A DNA stretch of 64,000 nucleotides from assembly GCF_009729205.1 (NCBI RefSeq), contig NZ_VTHB01000001.1:558001-622000 (forward strand). The letters run 5' to 3'. The DNA comes from Mycobacteroides sp. CBMA 271. GTDB taxonomy: Bacteria > Actinomycetota > Actinomycetes > Mycobacteriales > Mycobacteriaceae. Shown here piece by piece: positions 46,276 to 55,651 of this stretch (positions are counted from its first letter, which is position 1; the number at the start of each line of letters is the position of its first letter). The position numbers were made by a program, and so were the translations under genes. The notes beneath the pieces were generated by a model. That model worked only from the letters and a program-made list of their open reading frames with translations. It made no database searches and was not told where the DNA came from.

Positions 46276-46883
46276 GCATCGCGGAACGGCTGTGCGAGCA
46301 CCTCGGCCGCGCGCCGCCACTTCGCCGGGCTGGCACGACTCCCGATCAAGTCGACGAGTTCAACTGAGATGCCTTCGTCGCGACCGGCATACCGCAACAG
46401 GGCGTTCGCGGCGTGGTACCTGACGAAGTAGTCGGGGTCGCGAGCCACCGCCTGGCCGAGCGACTGCACAAGATGCCCCGTCGGGGTCAAGAAGGCGAGC
46501 GCGATCGCCGCATCGAGCCGATCGTCACGACTGTCGGCGGTTTTCAGCACCGACAAGATCAGCTCGGCCGCGGCAGGCTCGTCGCCGGTCAGCGCCAACA
46601 GGGCCTGTCCCACTGATACCCGGAATCGCCCTGCGGAATTGGGTACAGCCTTGCCAACGAGGTCCACGAACTGCGTCTGTGCAAGGCCGAGGCGGGCGAG
46701 CTCGGCAATCGAGAGGGCAGCGACGTAGTCTTCGTCGGCGATGCCGATCGCGAGCATTGTTGCCACATCTTCGGAGTCGGCGTTGAAACGCACGAGCAGG
46801 CCATCAAAGTAGACGCCATTTCGCCAGATCTCGTGAGAATCCCCGAACACCTGCTCGCGCCAGGCCCACCAGCGGGGATTCAT
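46272..46883 (-). CDS. HEAT-repeat-like protein
   Basis: A 203-residue all-helical protein with repeated helix pairs, e.g. RLDAAIALAFLTP and YFVRYHAANALLRYAGRDEGI (residues about 65-200), of the HEAT/PBS-lyase repeat type; these usually mediate protein binding. No catalytic motif is visible. GAGGAGG lies just before the ATG at 46883. icd2 lies upstream on the same strand, separated by a long inverted repeat. The partner is unknown. Confidence 0.7.
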   Translation of the reverse strand: MNPRWWAWREQVFGDSHEIWRNGVYFDGLLVRFNADSEDVATMLAIGIADEDYVAALSIAELARLGLAQTQFVDLVGKAVPNSAGRFRVSVGQALLALTGDEPAAAELILSVLKTADSRDDRLDAAIALAFLTPTGHLVQSLGQAVARDPDYFVRYHAANALLRYAGRDEGISVELVDLIGSRASPAKWRRAAEVLAQPFRDA

Positions 46884-46912
46884 CCGCCTCCTCGGGTCGG
46901 ACTGGTAACGCT

Positions 46913-46965
46913 AATGTCGACTTTCCGGGCAAATGTGCGGGTACACCGCCCAGAAAGTCGACATT
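46913..46965. repeat. Long inverted repeat downstream of icd2
   Basis: 18-nt arms AATGTCGACTTTCCGGGC (46913-46930) and GCCCAGAAAGTCGACATT (46948-46965) pair at 17 of 18 positions across a 17-nt loop. No T-tract follows on either strand. Confidence 0.85.
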
Positions 46966-46985
46966 CGGCGTAAGGAATTCAGCGG

Positions 46986-49223
46986 CTAGACCTCGACGGA
47001 CGCCAGCACGGCGTTGAAGGTCGCGCTCGGGCGCATCGCCGCGGTGATCTTCGCCGGGTCCGGCTGGTAGTACCCACCGATGTCCACGGGACCGCCCTGT
47101 ACGGAGTTGAGTTCGGCGACAATCGCGTCCTCGTTCTCCACCAGCTGCTTGGCCAGCGGTGCGAACAGCTCCGCCAGCTCAATGTCCTCGGTCTGCGCAG
47201 CGAGTTCTGCCGCCCAGTACAGCGCGAGGTAGAACTGGCTGCCGCGGTTATCGAGCTCACCGGTCTTGCGCGACGGGCTCTTGTCGTTCTCCAGCAGCTT
47301 TCCGGTCGCGGCGTCCAGCGTGGTGGCAAGGATCTTGGCGCGCGCGTTCTGAGTCTTGATGCCCAGGTCCTCAAGGCTGACAGCCAGGGCCAGGAACTCA
47401 CCCAGCGAGTCCCACCGCAGGTGGTTTTCCTCCACCAGCTGGCTGACGTGCTTGGGCGCCGAGCCTCCGGCCCCGGTCTCATACAACCCGCCACCGGCCA
47501 TCAGCGGCACGATGGAGAGCATCTTGGCGCTGGTGCCCAACTCCAAAATCGGGAACAGGTCGGTGAGGTAGTCGCGCAGGATGTTGCCTGTCGCTGAGAT
47601 CGTGTCCAGTCCACGGATCACCCGCTCCATGGTGTACCGAATCGCCCATACCTGCGGCATGATCTGAATCTCGAGGCCCTCGGTGTCGTGGTCCTTGAGG
47701 TAGGTCTTGACCTTCTTGCGCAGCTCGTTCTCGTGCGGGCGCTCGGTGTCGAGCCAGAACACCACCGTCATACCGGATTCCCGCGCACGGTTAACGGCCA
47801 GCTTGACCCAGTCCTTGATCGCCGCGTCCCTGACGACCGGCATGCGCCAGATGTCGCCGGCCTCCACGTTCTGGCTCAGCAGCACCTCGCCGGTGTCGAT
47901 GTCGATGATGTCGGCGACGCCGGGCTCGGTGATCTCAAAGGTCTTGTCGTGGCTGCCGTACTCCTCGGCCTTCTGCGCCATGAGACCCACATTGGGCACG
48001 GTGCCCATGGTGGTCGGATCGAACTGCCCGTGGGTCTTAACGAAGTTGATCATCTCCTGGTAGATCCGGGAGAAGGTGGACTCCGGGTTCACGGCCTTGG
48101 TGTCCTTGAGCTTGCCGTCGGCGCCGTACATCTTGCCGCCGGCGCGGATCATCGCCGGCATCGAGGCGTCCACGATCACGTCGCTGGGCGAGTGAAAGTT
48201 CGAGATGCCCTTGGCCGAATCCACCATCGCCAGCTCGGGCCGGTGCTCGTGACAGGCATGCAGGTCGCGGATAATCTCCTCGTGCTGCGATGCTGGCAGC
48301 GCCTCGATCTTGCTGTAGAGGTCTGACATGCCGTTATTGACGTTCACGCCCAGCTCATCGAACAGCTCCTGGTGCTTAGCGAAGGCGTCCTTGTAGAAGA
48401 TCTTCACCGCGTGGCCGAAGACGATGGGATGGCTGACGCGCATCATGGTCGCCTTGACGTGCAGGGAGAGCATCACGCCGGTCTTATAGGCGTCCTCGAT
48501 CTGCTCTTCGTAGAAGTCGCAGAGCGCCTTCTTGCTCATGAACATGCTGTCGATGATGTCGCCCTCGCCCAGCTTCACCTCGGCCTTGAGCACGGTGGTC
48601 TCGCCATTGGTGGTCGTCAGCACCATCTTGACCTTGCGGGCGCGATCCAGCGTCAGCGACTTCTCACCGTGGTAAAAGTCACCTTCCTTCATGGTCGCGA
48701 CGTGGGTGCGCGACGCCTGCGACCACTTGCCCATGCTGTGCGGATGCTTGCGCGCGTACTCCTTTACCGCACGCGGCGCACGACGGTCCGAGTTACCCTC
48801 GCGTAGAACGGGGTTCACGGCGCTACCGAGACACTTGGTGTATCGCGCCAAGATGTCCTTCTCTTCGTCGTTCTTCGGGTCTTCGGGATAGTCGGGCAGC
48901 TGGTAGCCCTTACCCTGCAGTTCCTTGATGGCGTTCAGCAGCTGCGGCACCGACGCGCTGATGTTCGGCAGCTTGATGATGTTGGTCTCGGGCAGTTGCG
49001 TCAGCTTGCCCAACGCGGCCAGGTTGTCGGGCACCCGCTGGTCTTCGGGAAGGAGGTCGGCGAACTCAGAGAGAATGCGCGCGGCGACGGAGATATCGCT
49101 GGTTTGGACGTCGATACCGGCGGGTCCGGCGAAGGCCCGGATGATCGGCAAGAAGGAGTACGTCGCGAGTAGCGGCGCCTCGTCTGTCAGCGTGTAGATG
49201 ATGGTCGGCTGCTGCGCACTCAT
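46986..49223 (-). CDS. icd2: Monomeric NADP-dependent isocitrate dehydrogenase
   Basis: A 745-residue enzyme of the monomeric IDH family (Rv0066c type), decarboxylating isocitrate to 2-oxoglutarate with NADP. Typical segments are [47 protein letters not shown] (isocitrate-binding SNRR-like region) and [33 protein letters not shown]. The ATG at 49223 is chosen because the protein then begins [13 protein letters not shown]; the frame extends 22 codons further without conserved sequence. It is divergent from the riboswitch-controlled met operon. Confidence 0.96.
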   Translation of the reverse strand: MSAQQPTIIYTLTDEAPLLATYSFLPIIRAFAGPAGIDVQTSDISVAARILSEFADLLPEDQRVPDNLAALGKLTQLPETNIIKLPNISASVPQLLNAIKELQGKGYQLPDYPEDPKNDEEKDILARYTKCLGSAVNPVLREGNSDRRAPRAVKEYARKHPHSMGKWSQASRTHVATMKEGDFYHGEKSLTLDRARKVKMVLTTTNGETTVLKAEVKLGEGDIIDSMFMSKKALCDFYEEQIEDAYKTGVMLSLHVKATMMRVSHPIVFGHAVKIFYKDAFAKHQELFDELGVNVNNGMSDLYSKIEALPASQHEEIIRDLHACHEHRPELAMVDSAKGISNFHSPSDVIVDASMPAMIRAGGKMYGADGKLKDTKAVNPESTFSRIYQEMINFVKTHGQFDPTTMGTVPNVGLMAQKAEEYGSHDKTFEITEPGVADIIDIDTGEVLLSQNVEAGDIWRMPVVRDAAIKDWVKLAVNRARESGMTVVFWLDTERPHENELRKKVKTYLKDHDTEGLEIQIMPQVWAIRYTMERVIRGLDTISATGNILRDYLTDLFPILELGTSAKMLSIVPLMAGGGLYETGAGGSAPKHVSQLVEENHLRWDSLGEFLALAVSLEDLGIKTQNARAKILATTLDAATGKLLENDKSPSRKTGELDNRGSQFYLALYWAAELAAQTEDIELAELFAPLAKQLVENEDAIVAELNSVQGGPVDIGGYYQPDPAKITAAMRPSATFNAVLASVEV

Positions 49224-49417
49224 GGTCACTCCCGGCATCGTTGATCGGACTTGTTGGTCGGTCAAAATCTCAGGTACCCCGTGGGTCACACGGATGCCCT
49301 ATTCAGTATCACGTCGCCTCCGAGCCTAGGCGGGCGGACGGGCCGTGACCGCGCTCCCCCTGACGGCCCAGCAACCTGGTGGCAACCATTCGGTGAATTG
49401 CGATACGCTGCTCAATG

Positions 49418-49556
49418 GTCATGAGTACCAGCGTCAAGCCCCGGCTCGCTGGTCGGCAACCCTCCAACCGCGGTGGGGTGCCCCGGGTGATTGACCAGGT
49501 TGAGTAGCCGACTGGGTTTTTGAAGGACAGTTGGCCACACGGCAAGCGCGGGTCCG
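49418..49556 (+). promoter_or_regulatory. SAM-IV riboswitch aptamer
   Basis: The sequence opens GGTCATGAGTACCAGCGTCA and continues CGGCAACCCTCCAACCGCGG, then GGGGTGCCCCGGGTGA and GGCAAGCGCGGGTCC, which match my recollection of the actinobacterial SAM-IV class found upstream of metY. It should bind S-adenosylmethionine and repress the met operon. A 120-nt tail separates it from the metY ribosome site. Confidence 0.9.
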
Positions 49557-49592
49557 ATGGCGGGCCCCGAGAAGACAGGTTGGCCCGATGAA

Positions 49593-49663
49593 GTGTGTGT
49601 CAGTCAGGGGTAGTTCCCTGCATTCCTGTTGTCGGTGTTGTTCCCGACGCTGACCTAACACAC
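49593..49663 (+). promoter_or_regulatory. Predicted branched expression platform of the SAM-IV riboswitch
   Basis: GTCAG (49599-49603) can pair with CTGAC (49650-49654), extended by GTGTG/CACAC on the outside. Inside are two hairpins, CAGGG/CCCTG (49605-49620) and GTCGG/CCGAC (49631-49648). The AGGAG of metY follows at about 49673. Confidence 0.45.
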
Positions 49664-49682
49664 GACGACCCCAGGAGCTCCC

Positions 49683-51011
49683 ATGACTGATATCGACCCC
49701 ACCGCTACGTGGGCCTTTGAAACCAAGCAGATCCACGCGGGCCAGTCCGCCGATACGGCAACCAATGCCCGCGCGCTGCCGATTTACCAGACCACTTCCT
49801 ACGTCTTCAACGACACAGCGCACGCCGCGGCGCTGTTCGGGCTGTCCGAAGAGGGCAACATCTACACGCGGATCATGAACCCGACGCAGGACGTTGTGGA
49901 GAAACGCATCGCGGCCCTCGAGGGGGGCGTCGCCGCCCTGCTGCTGGCTTCCGGGCAGGCCGCCGAAACCCTGGCCATTCTCAACGTTGCGCAGGCCGGC
50001 GATCACATCGTGTCCAGCCCCCGGCTCTACGGCGGCACCTACAACCTGCTGCACTACACGCTGCCACGCCTGGGCATCTCGACCACCTTCGTCGATGACC
50101 CCGACGATTTGGACTCCTGGCGCCGCGCTATCACCCCGCAGACCAAGGCGTTCTTCGCGGAGTCAATCTCTAACCCGCAGAACGACATTCTCGATATCCC
50201 CGGCCTGTCCGCGGTCGCGCATTCCGAGGGCATCCCGCTCATCGTCGACAACACCGTCGCCACGCCCTACTTGATCCAACCGCTGACACACGGCGCCGAC
50301 ATCGTCGTGCATTCGGCCACTAAATACCTTGGTGGACACGGCAATGCGATCGGCGGCGTGATCGTCGACGGCGGCACATTCGACTGGACGCAGGGCCGCC
50401 ACCCCGGCTTCACGACGCCGGACCCGAGCTACCACGGGGCGGTCTTCGCCGATCTGGGCGCACCGGCATATGCGCTCAAGGCGCGCGTGCAGCTGCTGCG
50501 CGACCTCGGTCCCGCCATCTCACCGTTCAACGCGTTCCTCATCGCGCAGGGGCTAGAGACGTTAAGCCTGCGCGTGCAGCGCCATGTGGAAAATGCTGAA
50601 CGCGTCGCAACCTACCTCGTTGCTCAGCCCGAGGTCACCGGCGTCAACTACGCGGGCCTGCCCACCTCCCCCTGGCACGAGCGCGCGAAGGTGCTGGCCC
50701 CCAAGGGCGCCGGTGCCGTGCTCGCCTTCGAGCTCGACGGCGGAGCCGAGGCAGCCACCACCTTCGTCGACGCGCTCAGCCTGCACAGCCACGTCGCCAA
50801 CATCGGTGATGTGCGCTCGCTGGTCATCCACCCCGCGAGCACGACACATGCACAGCTCTCACCCGCCGAACAGGTGGCCTCCGGCGTCACCCCCGGGCTC
50901 GTCCGGTTGGCCGTCGGAATCGAAGGCATCGATGACATCCTGGCCGACCTCGACGCCGGATTCGCCGCGGTGCGGCGACTCAAACAGTCCGCGGCGGTGG
51001 CATCATTGTGA
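49683..51011 (+). CDS. metY: O-acetylhomoserine sulfhydrylase
   Basis: A 442-residue PLP enzyme of the Cys/Met metabolism family, making homocysteine (or methionine) from O-acetylhomoserine and sulfide. The Schiff-base lysine is in [39 protein letters not shown] and [17 protein letters not shown] are family segments. It corresponds to Rv3340 (called metC there). The AGGAG site precedes the ATG. It is controlled by the SAM-IV leader and overlaps metX by 4 nt (GTGA), matching consecutive pathway steps. Confidence 0.95.
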   Translation: MTDIDPTATWAFETKQIHAGQSADTATNARALPIYQTTSYVFNDTAHAAALFGLSEEGNIYTRIMNPTQDVVEKRIAALEGGVAALLLASGQAAETLAILNVAQAGDHIVSSPRLYGGTYNLLHYTLPRLGISTTFVDDPDDLDSWRRAITPQTKAFFAESISNPQNDILDIPGLSAVAHSEGIPLIVDNTVATPYLIQPLTHGADIVVHSATKYLGGHGNAIGGVIVDGGTFDWTQGRHPGFTTPDPSYHGAVFADLGAPAYALKARVQLLRDLGPAISPFNAFLIAQGLETLSLRVQRHVENAERVATYLVAQPEVTGVNYAGLPTSPWHERAKVLAPKGAGAVLAFELDGGAEAATTFVDALSLHSHVANIGDVRSLVIHPASTTHAQLSPAEQVASGVTPGLVRLAVGIEGIDDILADLDAGFAAVRRLKQSAAVASL

Positions 51012-52195
51012 CCTTGACCGACGATCTTCGCGCAAGCGGCTCATCCGCCGACCAGCAGCTTCCCGCTCCCAACGTCGCTCTCCCCCAGGGTGACGAGATC
51101 GCCTATGTGCCAATAGGTTCGGTCACGCTGGAAAGCGGTGCTGTGGTCGACGACGTGACCATCGCGGTGCAGAGCTGGGGAGAACTGTCACCGCGTCGCG
51201 ACAACGTGGTGTTCGTATGCCACGCCCTCACCGCCGACTCGCATGTGGTCGGACCGGCCGGGCCCGAGCACATCACCGGCGGCTGGTGGGAAGGAATCAT
51301 CGGCCCGGGAGCGGCCATCGACACCGATCACTGGTGTGCAGTCGCCACCAACGTGTTGGGCGGCTGCCGAGGTTCAACCGGTCCGACTTCGGTTGCCGCG
51401 GACGGAAAGCCGTGGGGCTCGCGATTCCCCGAGGTGTCGGTGCGCGATCAAGTGAGCACCGATGTCGCGGCACTCGCGCAGCTCGGCATCACCGAGGTCG
51501 CCGCCGTCGTCGGCGGTTCGATGGGTGGCGCACGCGCACTGGAATGGGCTGTCATGTACCCAGATTCGGTGCGCGCGGCCCTGGTGTTGGCGGTCGGCGC
51601 GCGCGCAACAGGCGATCAGATCGGCACACAAAACACACAGATCGCCGCCGTCCAGGCCGACCCCGACTGGCAGAACGGTGACTACCACGGCAGTGGCCGT
51701 AGCCCCCTGAAGGGACTGAACCTGGCCCGGCGGATCGCACACCTGACCTACCGCGGCGAGGTCGAACTGGACACCCGGTTCGGGAACGACCCGCAGGTGG
51801 GACCGGATGGATCCGAGGATCCCTGGGCGGGTGGCCGGTACGCGGTACAGAGCTACCTCGAACATCAGGGCGACAAGTTCGTGCGGCGCTTCGATGCCGG
51901 CAGTTACGTCATCCTGACCGAGGCACTCAATCGGCACGACGTCGGACGCGGCCGTGGCGGTGTCGCGGAGGCGCTGCGCGGCTGCCCGGTCCCGGTGGTC
52001 GTCGGAGGCATCACCTCCGACCGCTTGTACCCACTTCGGCTGCAGGAGGAATTAGCCGACCTGCTGCCCGGTTGTACCGGCTTGCGGGTAGTGGAATCAG
52101 TGCACGGCCATGACGCGTTCCTCATCGAGTTCGACGCGGTGAGTGAACTGGTGCGGGAAACCCTCGCACTCGCCAAGGCAACACAGGCTTCGTAA
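51008..52195 (+). CDS. metX: Homoserine O-acetyltransferase
   Basis: A 395-residue alpha/beta-hydrolase-fold acetyltransferase. The nucleophile Ser is in [24 protein letters not shown] and [30 protein letters not shown] are signature regions, and [12 protein letters not shown] supplies the catalytic His. It makes O-acetylhomoserine for MetY. The N-terminus has an extra [15 protein letters not shown] stretch, encoded by a dispersed-repeat copy, before the conserved fold. The GTG start overlaps the metY stop. Confidence 0.96.
   Translation: MTLTDDLRASGSSADQQLPAPNVALPQGDEIAYVPIGSVTLESGAVVDDVTIAVQSWGELSPRRDNVVFVCHALTADSHVVGPAGPEHITGGWWEGIIGPGAAIDTDHWCAVATNVLGGCRGSTGPTSVAADGKPWGSRFPEVSVRDQVSTDVAALAQLGITEVAAVVGGSMGGARALEWAVMYPDSVRAALVLAVGARATGDQIGTQNTQIAAVQADPDWQNGDYHGSGRSPLKGLNLARRIAHLTYRGEVELDTRFGNDPQVGPDGSEDPWAGGRYAVQSYLEHQGDKFVRRFDAGSYVILTEALNRHDVGRGRGGVAEALRGCPVPVVVGGITSDRLYPLRLQEELADLLPGCTGLRVVESVHGHDAFLIEFDAVSELVRETLALAKATQAS
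51026..51045 (+). repeat. Dispersed 20-bp repeat in metX
   Basis: An exact CTTCGCGCAAGCGGCTCATC, read in frame as LRASGSS within the MetX N-terminus. Confidence 0.85.
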
Positions 52196-52218
52196 ACACC
52201 GAACTAGAGGGAGCGCGA

Positions 52219-52953
52219 ATGCCCGACGCACAAGCTGAGCGATCGCTTTCCTTCGGTTCGCAGGCCGCGGCCTACGAGCGGGGCCGTCCCTCGTATCCGC
52301 CTGAGGCAATCGACTGGCTGCTACCGGCGGGTGCCCGCGACGTGCTGGATCTGGGTGCCGGGACCGGCAAGCTCACCACCCGTCTGGTGGAACGCGGATT
52401 GAACGTGATTGCGGTGGATCCGCTCGCGGAAATGCTTGAGGTACTGAGCCAGTCACTCCCCGATACCCCCGCGCTACTGGGTACCGCCGAGGAGATTCCA
52501 CTACCCGATAACAGCGTGGATGCCGTATTGGTGGCGCAGGCCTGGCACTGGGTGGACCCGGAACGCGCGATTCCCGAAGTCGCCCGGGTGCTGCGCCCCG
52601 GCGGCCGGCTGGGATTGATCTGGAACACCCGAGACGAACGGCTGGGCTGGGTGGCCGATCTCGGCAAGATTATCGGCAGCGAGGATGACCCCTTCAACCA
52701 CACTGTCAATCTGCCCGCACCGTTCACCGGGCAGGAGCGCCACCAGGTCGAGTGGACGAGTTACCTTACCCCGCAAGCACTTCTGGACATGGTCGCCTCA
52801 CGCAGCTACTGCATCACAGCCCCCGAGGCCGCCCGAAAGAAGACGCTGCAGCAGGTTCGGGGACTGCTCACCACCCATCCCGCGCTGGCGCAATCGGCGG
52901 GTCTGGCGCTGCCCTACGTCACGGTAAGTATCCGCGCGACGCTGGACCAATAG
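52219..52953 (+). CDS. Class I SAM-dependent methyltransferase
   Basis: A 244-residue Methyltransf_11 protein (Rv3342 equivalent). Motif I is VLDLGAGTGKLT (about residues 38-49), with VIAVDPLAEMLEVL (acidic loop) and LLGTAEEIPLPDNSVDAVLVAQAWHWVD, followed by EVARVLRPGGRLGLIWNTRD. The substrate is unknown. It follows metX by 23 bp on the same strand with GAGGGAG before the ATG, so it may be read from the SAM-IV-controlled transcript; using SAM, it would sit logically there. Confidence 0.9.
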   Translation: MPDAQAERSLSFGSQAAAYERGRPSYPPEAIDWLLPAGARDVLDLGAGTGKLTTRLVERGLNVIAVDPLAEMLEVLSQSLPDTPALLGTAEEIPLPDNSVDAVLVAQAWHWVDPERAIPEVARVLRPGGRLGLIWNTRDERLGWVADLGKIIGSEDDPFNHTVNLPAPFTGQERHQVEWTSYLTPQALLDMVASRSYCITAPEAARKKTLQQVRGLLTTHPALAQSAGLALPYVTVSIRATLDQ

Positions 52954-53007
52954 TCGCTCCCATCCTCGGGTGCCTCGATTCACAGGGACATTCAGAAAGA
53001 CACCCGC

Positions 53008-53013
53008 TACGGT
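53008..53013 (+). promoter_or_regulatory. -10 box of the lipoprotein gene, leaderless type
   Basis: TACGGT, 6 nt before the GTG at 53020. Confidence 0.45.
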
Positions 53014-53019
53014 GTACCC

Positions 53020-53682
53020 GTGCGTACGGATCGCCGTCTCCTCGCAGCCCTCGTTGTCGCCACCTTCCTGCCTGCAGCACTTGCCGGCTGCGGGTCATCG
53101 AAAGACGCTAAGACCGAGTCTGAGCCCACCAGCAGCGCGCCCGAGCAGCGGCATACTCGGCAGTACATCCCCGAATTGGGCGTCTATGTGACCGTCCCGA
53201 ACGACTGGGTGGCCTTCGCCGACGGCGTGCACAACAACAAGGGCCTGACGACCTATCAGATCCGACCGAAATGGGAATCGTCCGAATTCGCGCAGTACGT
53301 GCGCATCCGCAAGCTGACGCCCTCCGAAGACAGCACAGCCGCACCCGAAGTGAAGGGCTGGTTGGCGTCGTCGAACTCCGATGCGGTAAGCGATTTCGTC
53401 AAGACCCGAAAAACGAAAGTCACTGCGGACAAGCGAGATTCGTGGGACGGCCCCAACCTACCCGGCGCCTCGGCAAGCCTGGAGTTGGAGAAGCCCGCAG
53501 CCGCCGAAGGCAAGCCGCCGGTATCCGCGACGCCGAAGATCTACGTCGCGTTCGTCGGCCAGGGCGACCAGCGATGGCAGATTGCCACAAGTAACTCCGG
53601 CAGCCCGAGCGGGGAACCATCCGAGCAGTTCCTGGGCGAGCAGGCCGACGCCATCGCACGATCGGTACAACTGCTCAAGTAG
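53020..53682 (+). CDS. LpqN/LpqT-like exported lipoprotein
   Basis: A 220-residue lipoprotein. The signal peptide (RRLLAALVVATFLPAALAGC) ends in a lipobox with Cys at about residue 27. A Ser/Thr/Pro-rich linker is followed by a single domain (TRQYIPELGVYVTVPNDWVAF, then ASLELEKPA and KIYVAFVGQGDQRWQIATSN) resembling the LpqN/LpqT family of mycobacterial secreted lipoproteins. No enzyme motif is seen; ligand binding is inferred. The GTG start is fixed by the TACGGT box. It is convergent with the DUF3017 gene. Confidence 0.75.
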   Translation: MRTDRRLLAALVVATFLPAALAGCGSSKDAKTESEPTSSAPEQRHTRQYIPELGVYVTVPNDWVAFADGVHNNKGLTTYQIRPKWESSEFAQYVRIRKLTPSEDSTAAPEVKGWLASSNSDAVSDFVKTRKTKVTADKRDSWDGPNLPGASASLELEKPAAAEGKPPVSATPKIYVAFVGQGDQRWQIATSNSGSPSGEPSEQFLGEQADAIARSVQLLK

Positions 53683-53685
53683 CGC

Positions 53686-54015
53686 CTAGCCGGTACCTAG
53701 CGGATCGATCGTCAGCGCCAGATAGATCATCGCCGCCGCAACGGTGCTGAGGGCCGCGACGTCAAAGGTCTTGCCGCGTACCACCAATAGGCCCGCGGTG
53801 TCATCGGAGAGCACCAACCTCAGTGCCGCGGCGACTCCCACCGCGATACCCACGACGAGCGCTCCGCGCCGCCAACGGTCGGCGATCACCAATCCCAGCG
53901 CCACCAGAAACACCGCCGAGACCACCAGGATCGGCCACTGTTGACGGGCAAATCGGCGGACGGCATCGAGGGCCGACGCGAACACGTCGCGTGTGGTGCG
54001 CGAGGAGACCGTCAC
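53686..54015 (-). CDS. DUF3017 membrane protein
   Basis: A 109-residue membrane protein with three transmembrane helices ([34 protein letters not shown] and [18 protein letters not shown]), the layout of the DUF3017 family (Rv3355c equivalent). Its function is unknown. It overlaps folD by 4 nt; folD-DUF3017 coupling is conserved in actinobacteria. Confidence 0.85.
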   Translation of the reverse strand: MTVSSRTTRDVFASALDAVRRFARQQWPILVVSAVFLVALGLVIADRWRRGALVVGIAVGVAAALRLVLSDDTAGLLVVRGKTFDVAALSTVAAAMIYLALTIDPLGTG

Positions 54016-54860
54016 AAACGTTCCGCCCGCTCGATCACGTTGGTGAGCAAGAAGGCTCGGGTCAACGGCCCCACCCCACCGGGATTCGGCGAGACGTATC
54101 CGGCAACATCCCAGACGTCCTCGGCCACATCACCGGTCAGCTTGTCGTCGACGCGGCTGACACCCACGTCGATCACAGCGGCACCCGGCTTAACCATGTC
54201 CGCGGTCACCATGTGTGGCACGCCGGCTGCCGCGACGATGATGTCGGCCTGCCGTGTCAACGCGGCCAGGTCACGGGTTCCGGTGTGGCACAGGGTGACT
54301 GTCGCGTTTTCCGAGCGCCGGGTCAACAGCAGACCGAGGGGGCGCCCCACCGTGACGCCACGACCGATCACCACAACATGCGCACCGTCGAGCCTCACGT
54401 CGTAACGACGCAGCAGATGCACGATCCCGCGAGGCGTGCACGGAAGTGGAGCCTTCTTGCCTAGTACCAGTCGCCCCAGGTTGGTCGGATGCAGACCATC
54501 GGCGTCCTTGTCGGGATCGATGCGTTCCAGCGCTTCGTTCTCGTCCAATCGGCCCCGCGGCAGCGGCAACTGCACGATGTATCCGGTGCAGTCCGGGTTG
54601 GCGTTCAGCTCGTCGATGGTGGCGTTCAATGTGGCCTGATCGATATCGGCGGGCAGGTCCCGGCGCAACGAGTTGATGCCCACCTTGGCGCAGTCGTTGT
54701 GCTTGCCGCGGACGTAGGCCTGCGAACCAGGGTCGTCCCCAACCAGGACCGTTCCCAGGCCCGGCGTCTTGCCCGCCGCCGTCAGCGCCGCGGCGCGGGC
54801 AGTGAGGTCGACGAAAATCTCGTCGCGGGTGGCCTTGCCGTCAAGTCGAGTCGCCGTCAC
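54012..54860 (-). CDS. folD: Methylenetetrahydrofolate dehydrogenase/cyclohydrolase
   Basis: A 282-residue bifunctional enzyme of one-carbon metabolism. [24 protein letters not shown] carries the catalytic Lys and Tyr region, [43 protein letters not shown] (NADP loop) and the C-terminal [15 protein letters not shown] are all typical. The GTG at 54860 ([15 protein letters not shown]) gives the normal length; the frame is open 11 codons upstream. It corresponds to Rv3356c. It overlaps DUF3017 by 4 nt. Confidence 0.96.
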   Translation of the reverse strand: MTATRLDGKATRDEIFVDLTARAAALTAAGKTPGLGTVLVGDDPGSQAYVRGKHNDCAKVGINSLRRDLPADIDQATLNATIDELNANPDCTGYIVQLPLPRGRLDENEALERIDPDKDADGLHPTNLGRLVLGKKAPLPCTPRGIVHLLRRYDVRLDGAHVVVIGRGVTVGRPLGLLLTRRSENATVTLCHTGTRDLAALTRQADIIVAAAGVPHMVTADMVKPGAAVIDVGVSRVDDKLTGDVAEDVWDVAGYVSPNPGGVGPLTRAFLLTNVIERAERL

Positions 54861-54887
54861 ACGCCCAGTATTCCTGGGCTGGCTGCT

Positions 54888-54907
54888 CTTCACGCAAGCG
54901 GCTCATC
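54888..54907 (+). repeat. Dispersed 20-bp repeat between folD and nitroreductase
   Basis: CTTCACGCAAGCGGCTCATC, one substitution from the consensus, in the 52-bp intergenic gap between the two minus-strand genes. Confidence 0.8.
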
Positions 54908-54912
54908 GCCCC

Positions 54913-55563
54913 TCACCAATGGTCCCAGTGCAGGACGTCGGCGAGCGGCTGGCGCTTGGCAAGCTTGAAGTCGGTCCCGACGGTGTAGGCGATCGGGAAC
55001 AGCCCGCCCTGAGTGACCCGCTCGAACGGGATTCCCAGGATGTCCGCGGTGCGCTTCTCGCCGTCGTCCATCAGGTGCAACGTCGTCCAAGCCGAGCCCA
55101 GCCCGCGGTTGCGCGCGGCCAGCATGAAGCTCCATACCGCCGGCAGCAATGACCCCCAGGTCGACGCGGCACCGACCACGGGCAGGTTGTCGAGCCGTCC
55201 CTCGATGCAGGGAATGAGAAACAGCGGCGCACGCTCAAAGTTCTCCGCGAGATAGCCCGCAGAGTCCACCACCTTGTCGCGGCGCTCGCCCCGGGTGTCG
55301 CCCTCGGCATACTCGGGGCCCTGGCCGGTGGCGTATTTGTTCCAGCCCTCGCGGTAGATATCGGCAATGGCCTTCTTCTTCGCGTCGTCCTCGACGATGA
55401 CGAAGTGCCAGCCCTGATGGTTGGAGCCGGTCGGGGCCTGCATCGCGATGTTCAGACATTCCTCGACGACCGCACGTTCGACGGGCCTGTCGAAATCGAG
55501 GCGCTTGCGCACCGAGCGGGTGGTGTTCAGAACTTCGTCGGCCGACAGATTCAGGGAGGTCAT
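54913..55563 (-). CDS. FMN-dependent nitroreductase family protein
   Basis: A 216-residue nitroreductase-fold protein, Rv3368c equivalent. FMN-binding RSVRKRLDF near the N-terminus, QAPTGSNHQGWHFVIVED, and GLGSAWTTLHLMDDGE near the C-terminus fit the family. It reduces nitro or quinone compounds or a specialised substrate with NAD(P)H. The ATG at 55563 is supported by TACGTT 6 nt upstream; the ORF extends 5 codons further. It is divergent from the OYE gene. Confidence 0.9.
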   Translation of the reverse strand: MTSLNLSADEVLNTTRSVRKRLDFDRPVERAVVEECLNIAMQAPTGSNHQGWHFVIVEDDAKKKAIADIYREGWNKYATGQGPEYAEGDTRGERRDKVVDSAGYLAENFERAPLFLIPCIEGRLDNLPVVGAASTWGSLLPAVWSFMLAARNRGLGSAWTTLHLMDDGEKRTADILGIPFERVTQGGLFPIAYTVGTDFKLAKRQPLADVLHWDHW

Positions 55564-55569
55564 CAAATG

Positions 55570-55575
55570 AACGTA
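55570..55575 (-). promoter_or_regulatory. -10 box of the nitroreductase gene, leaderless type
   Basis: TACGTT, 6 nt before the ATG at 55563. Confidence 0.45.
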
Positions 55576-55638
55576 CATCCCTCGGAGTCCGCGAAAATAT
55601 GAGTGCGCATCCAGAATTTACGGGCGCCCGTCACGGCG

Positions 55639-55644
55639 TAATCT
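55639..55644 (+). promoter_or_regulatory. -10 box of the OYE gene, leaderless type
   Basis: TAATCT, 7 nt before the ATG at 55652. Confidence 0.45.
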
Positions 55645-55651
55645 CCGGCAC

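Larger units (their letters stand above)
49224..49682. other. 459-bp divergent intergenic region icd2/metY
   Basis: It contains no gene. It holds the promoter region of both genes, the SAM-IV aptamer (about 49418-49556) and a structured stretch before metY (49593-49663). Confidence 0.8.

Noticed and set aside
45504..46367. A 287-codon frame overlapping the hydrolase
   Set aside because: Arg/Pro/Gly-rich shadow in a different frame of a recognised alpha/beta-hydrolase; no motifs.
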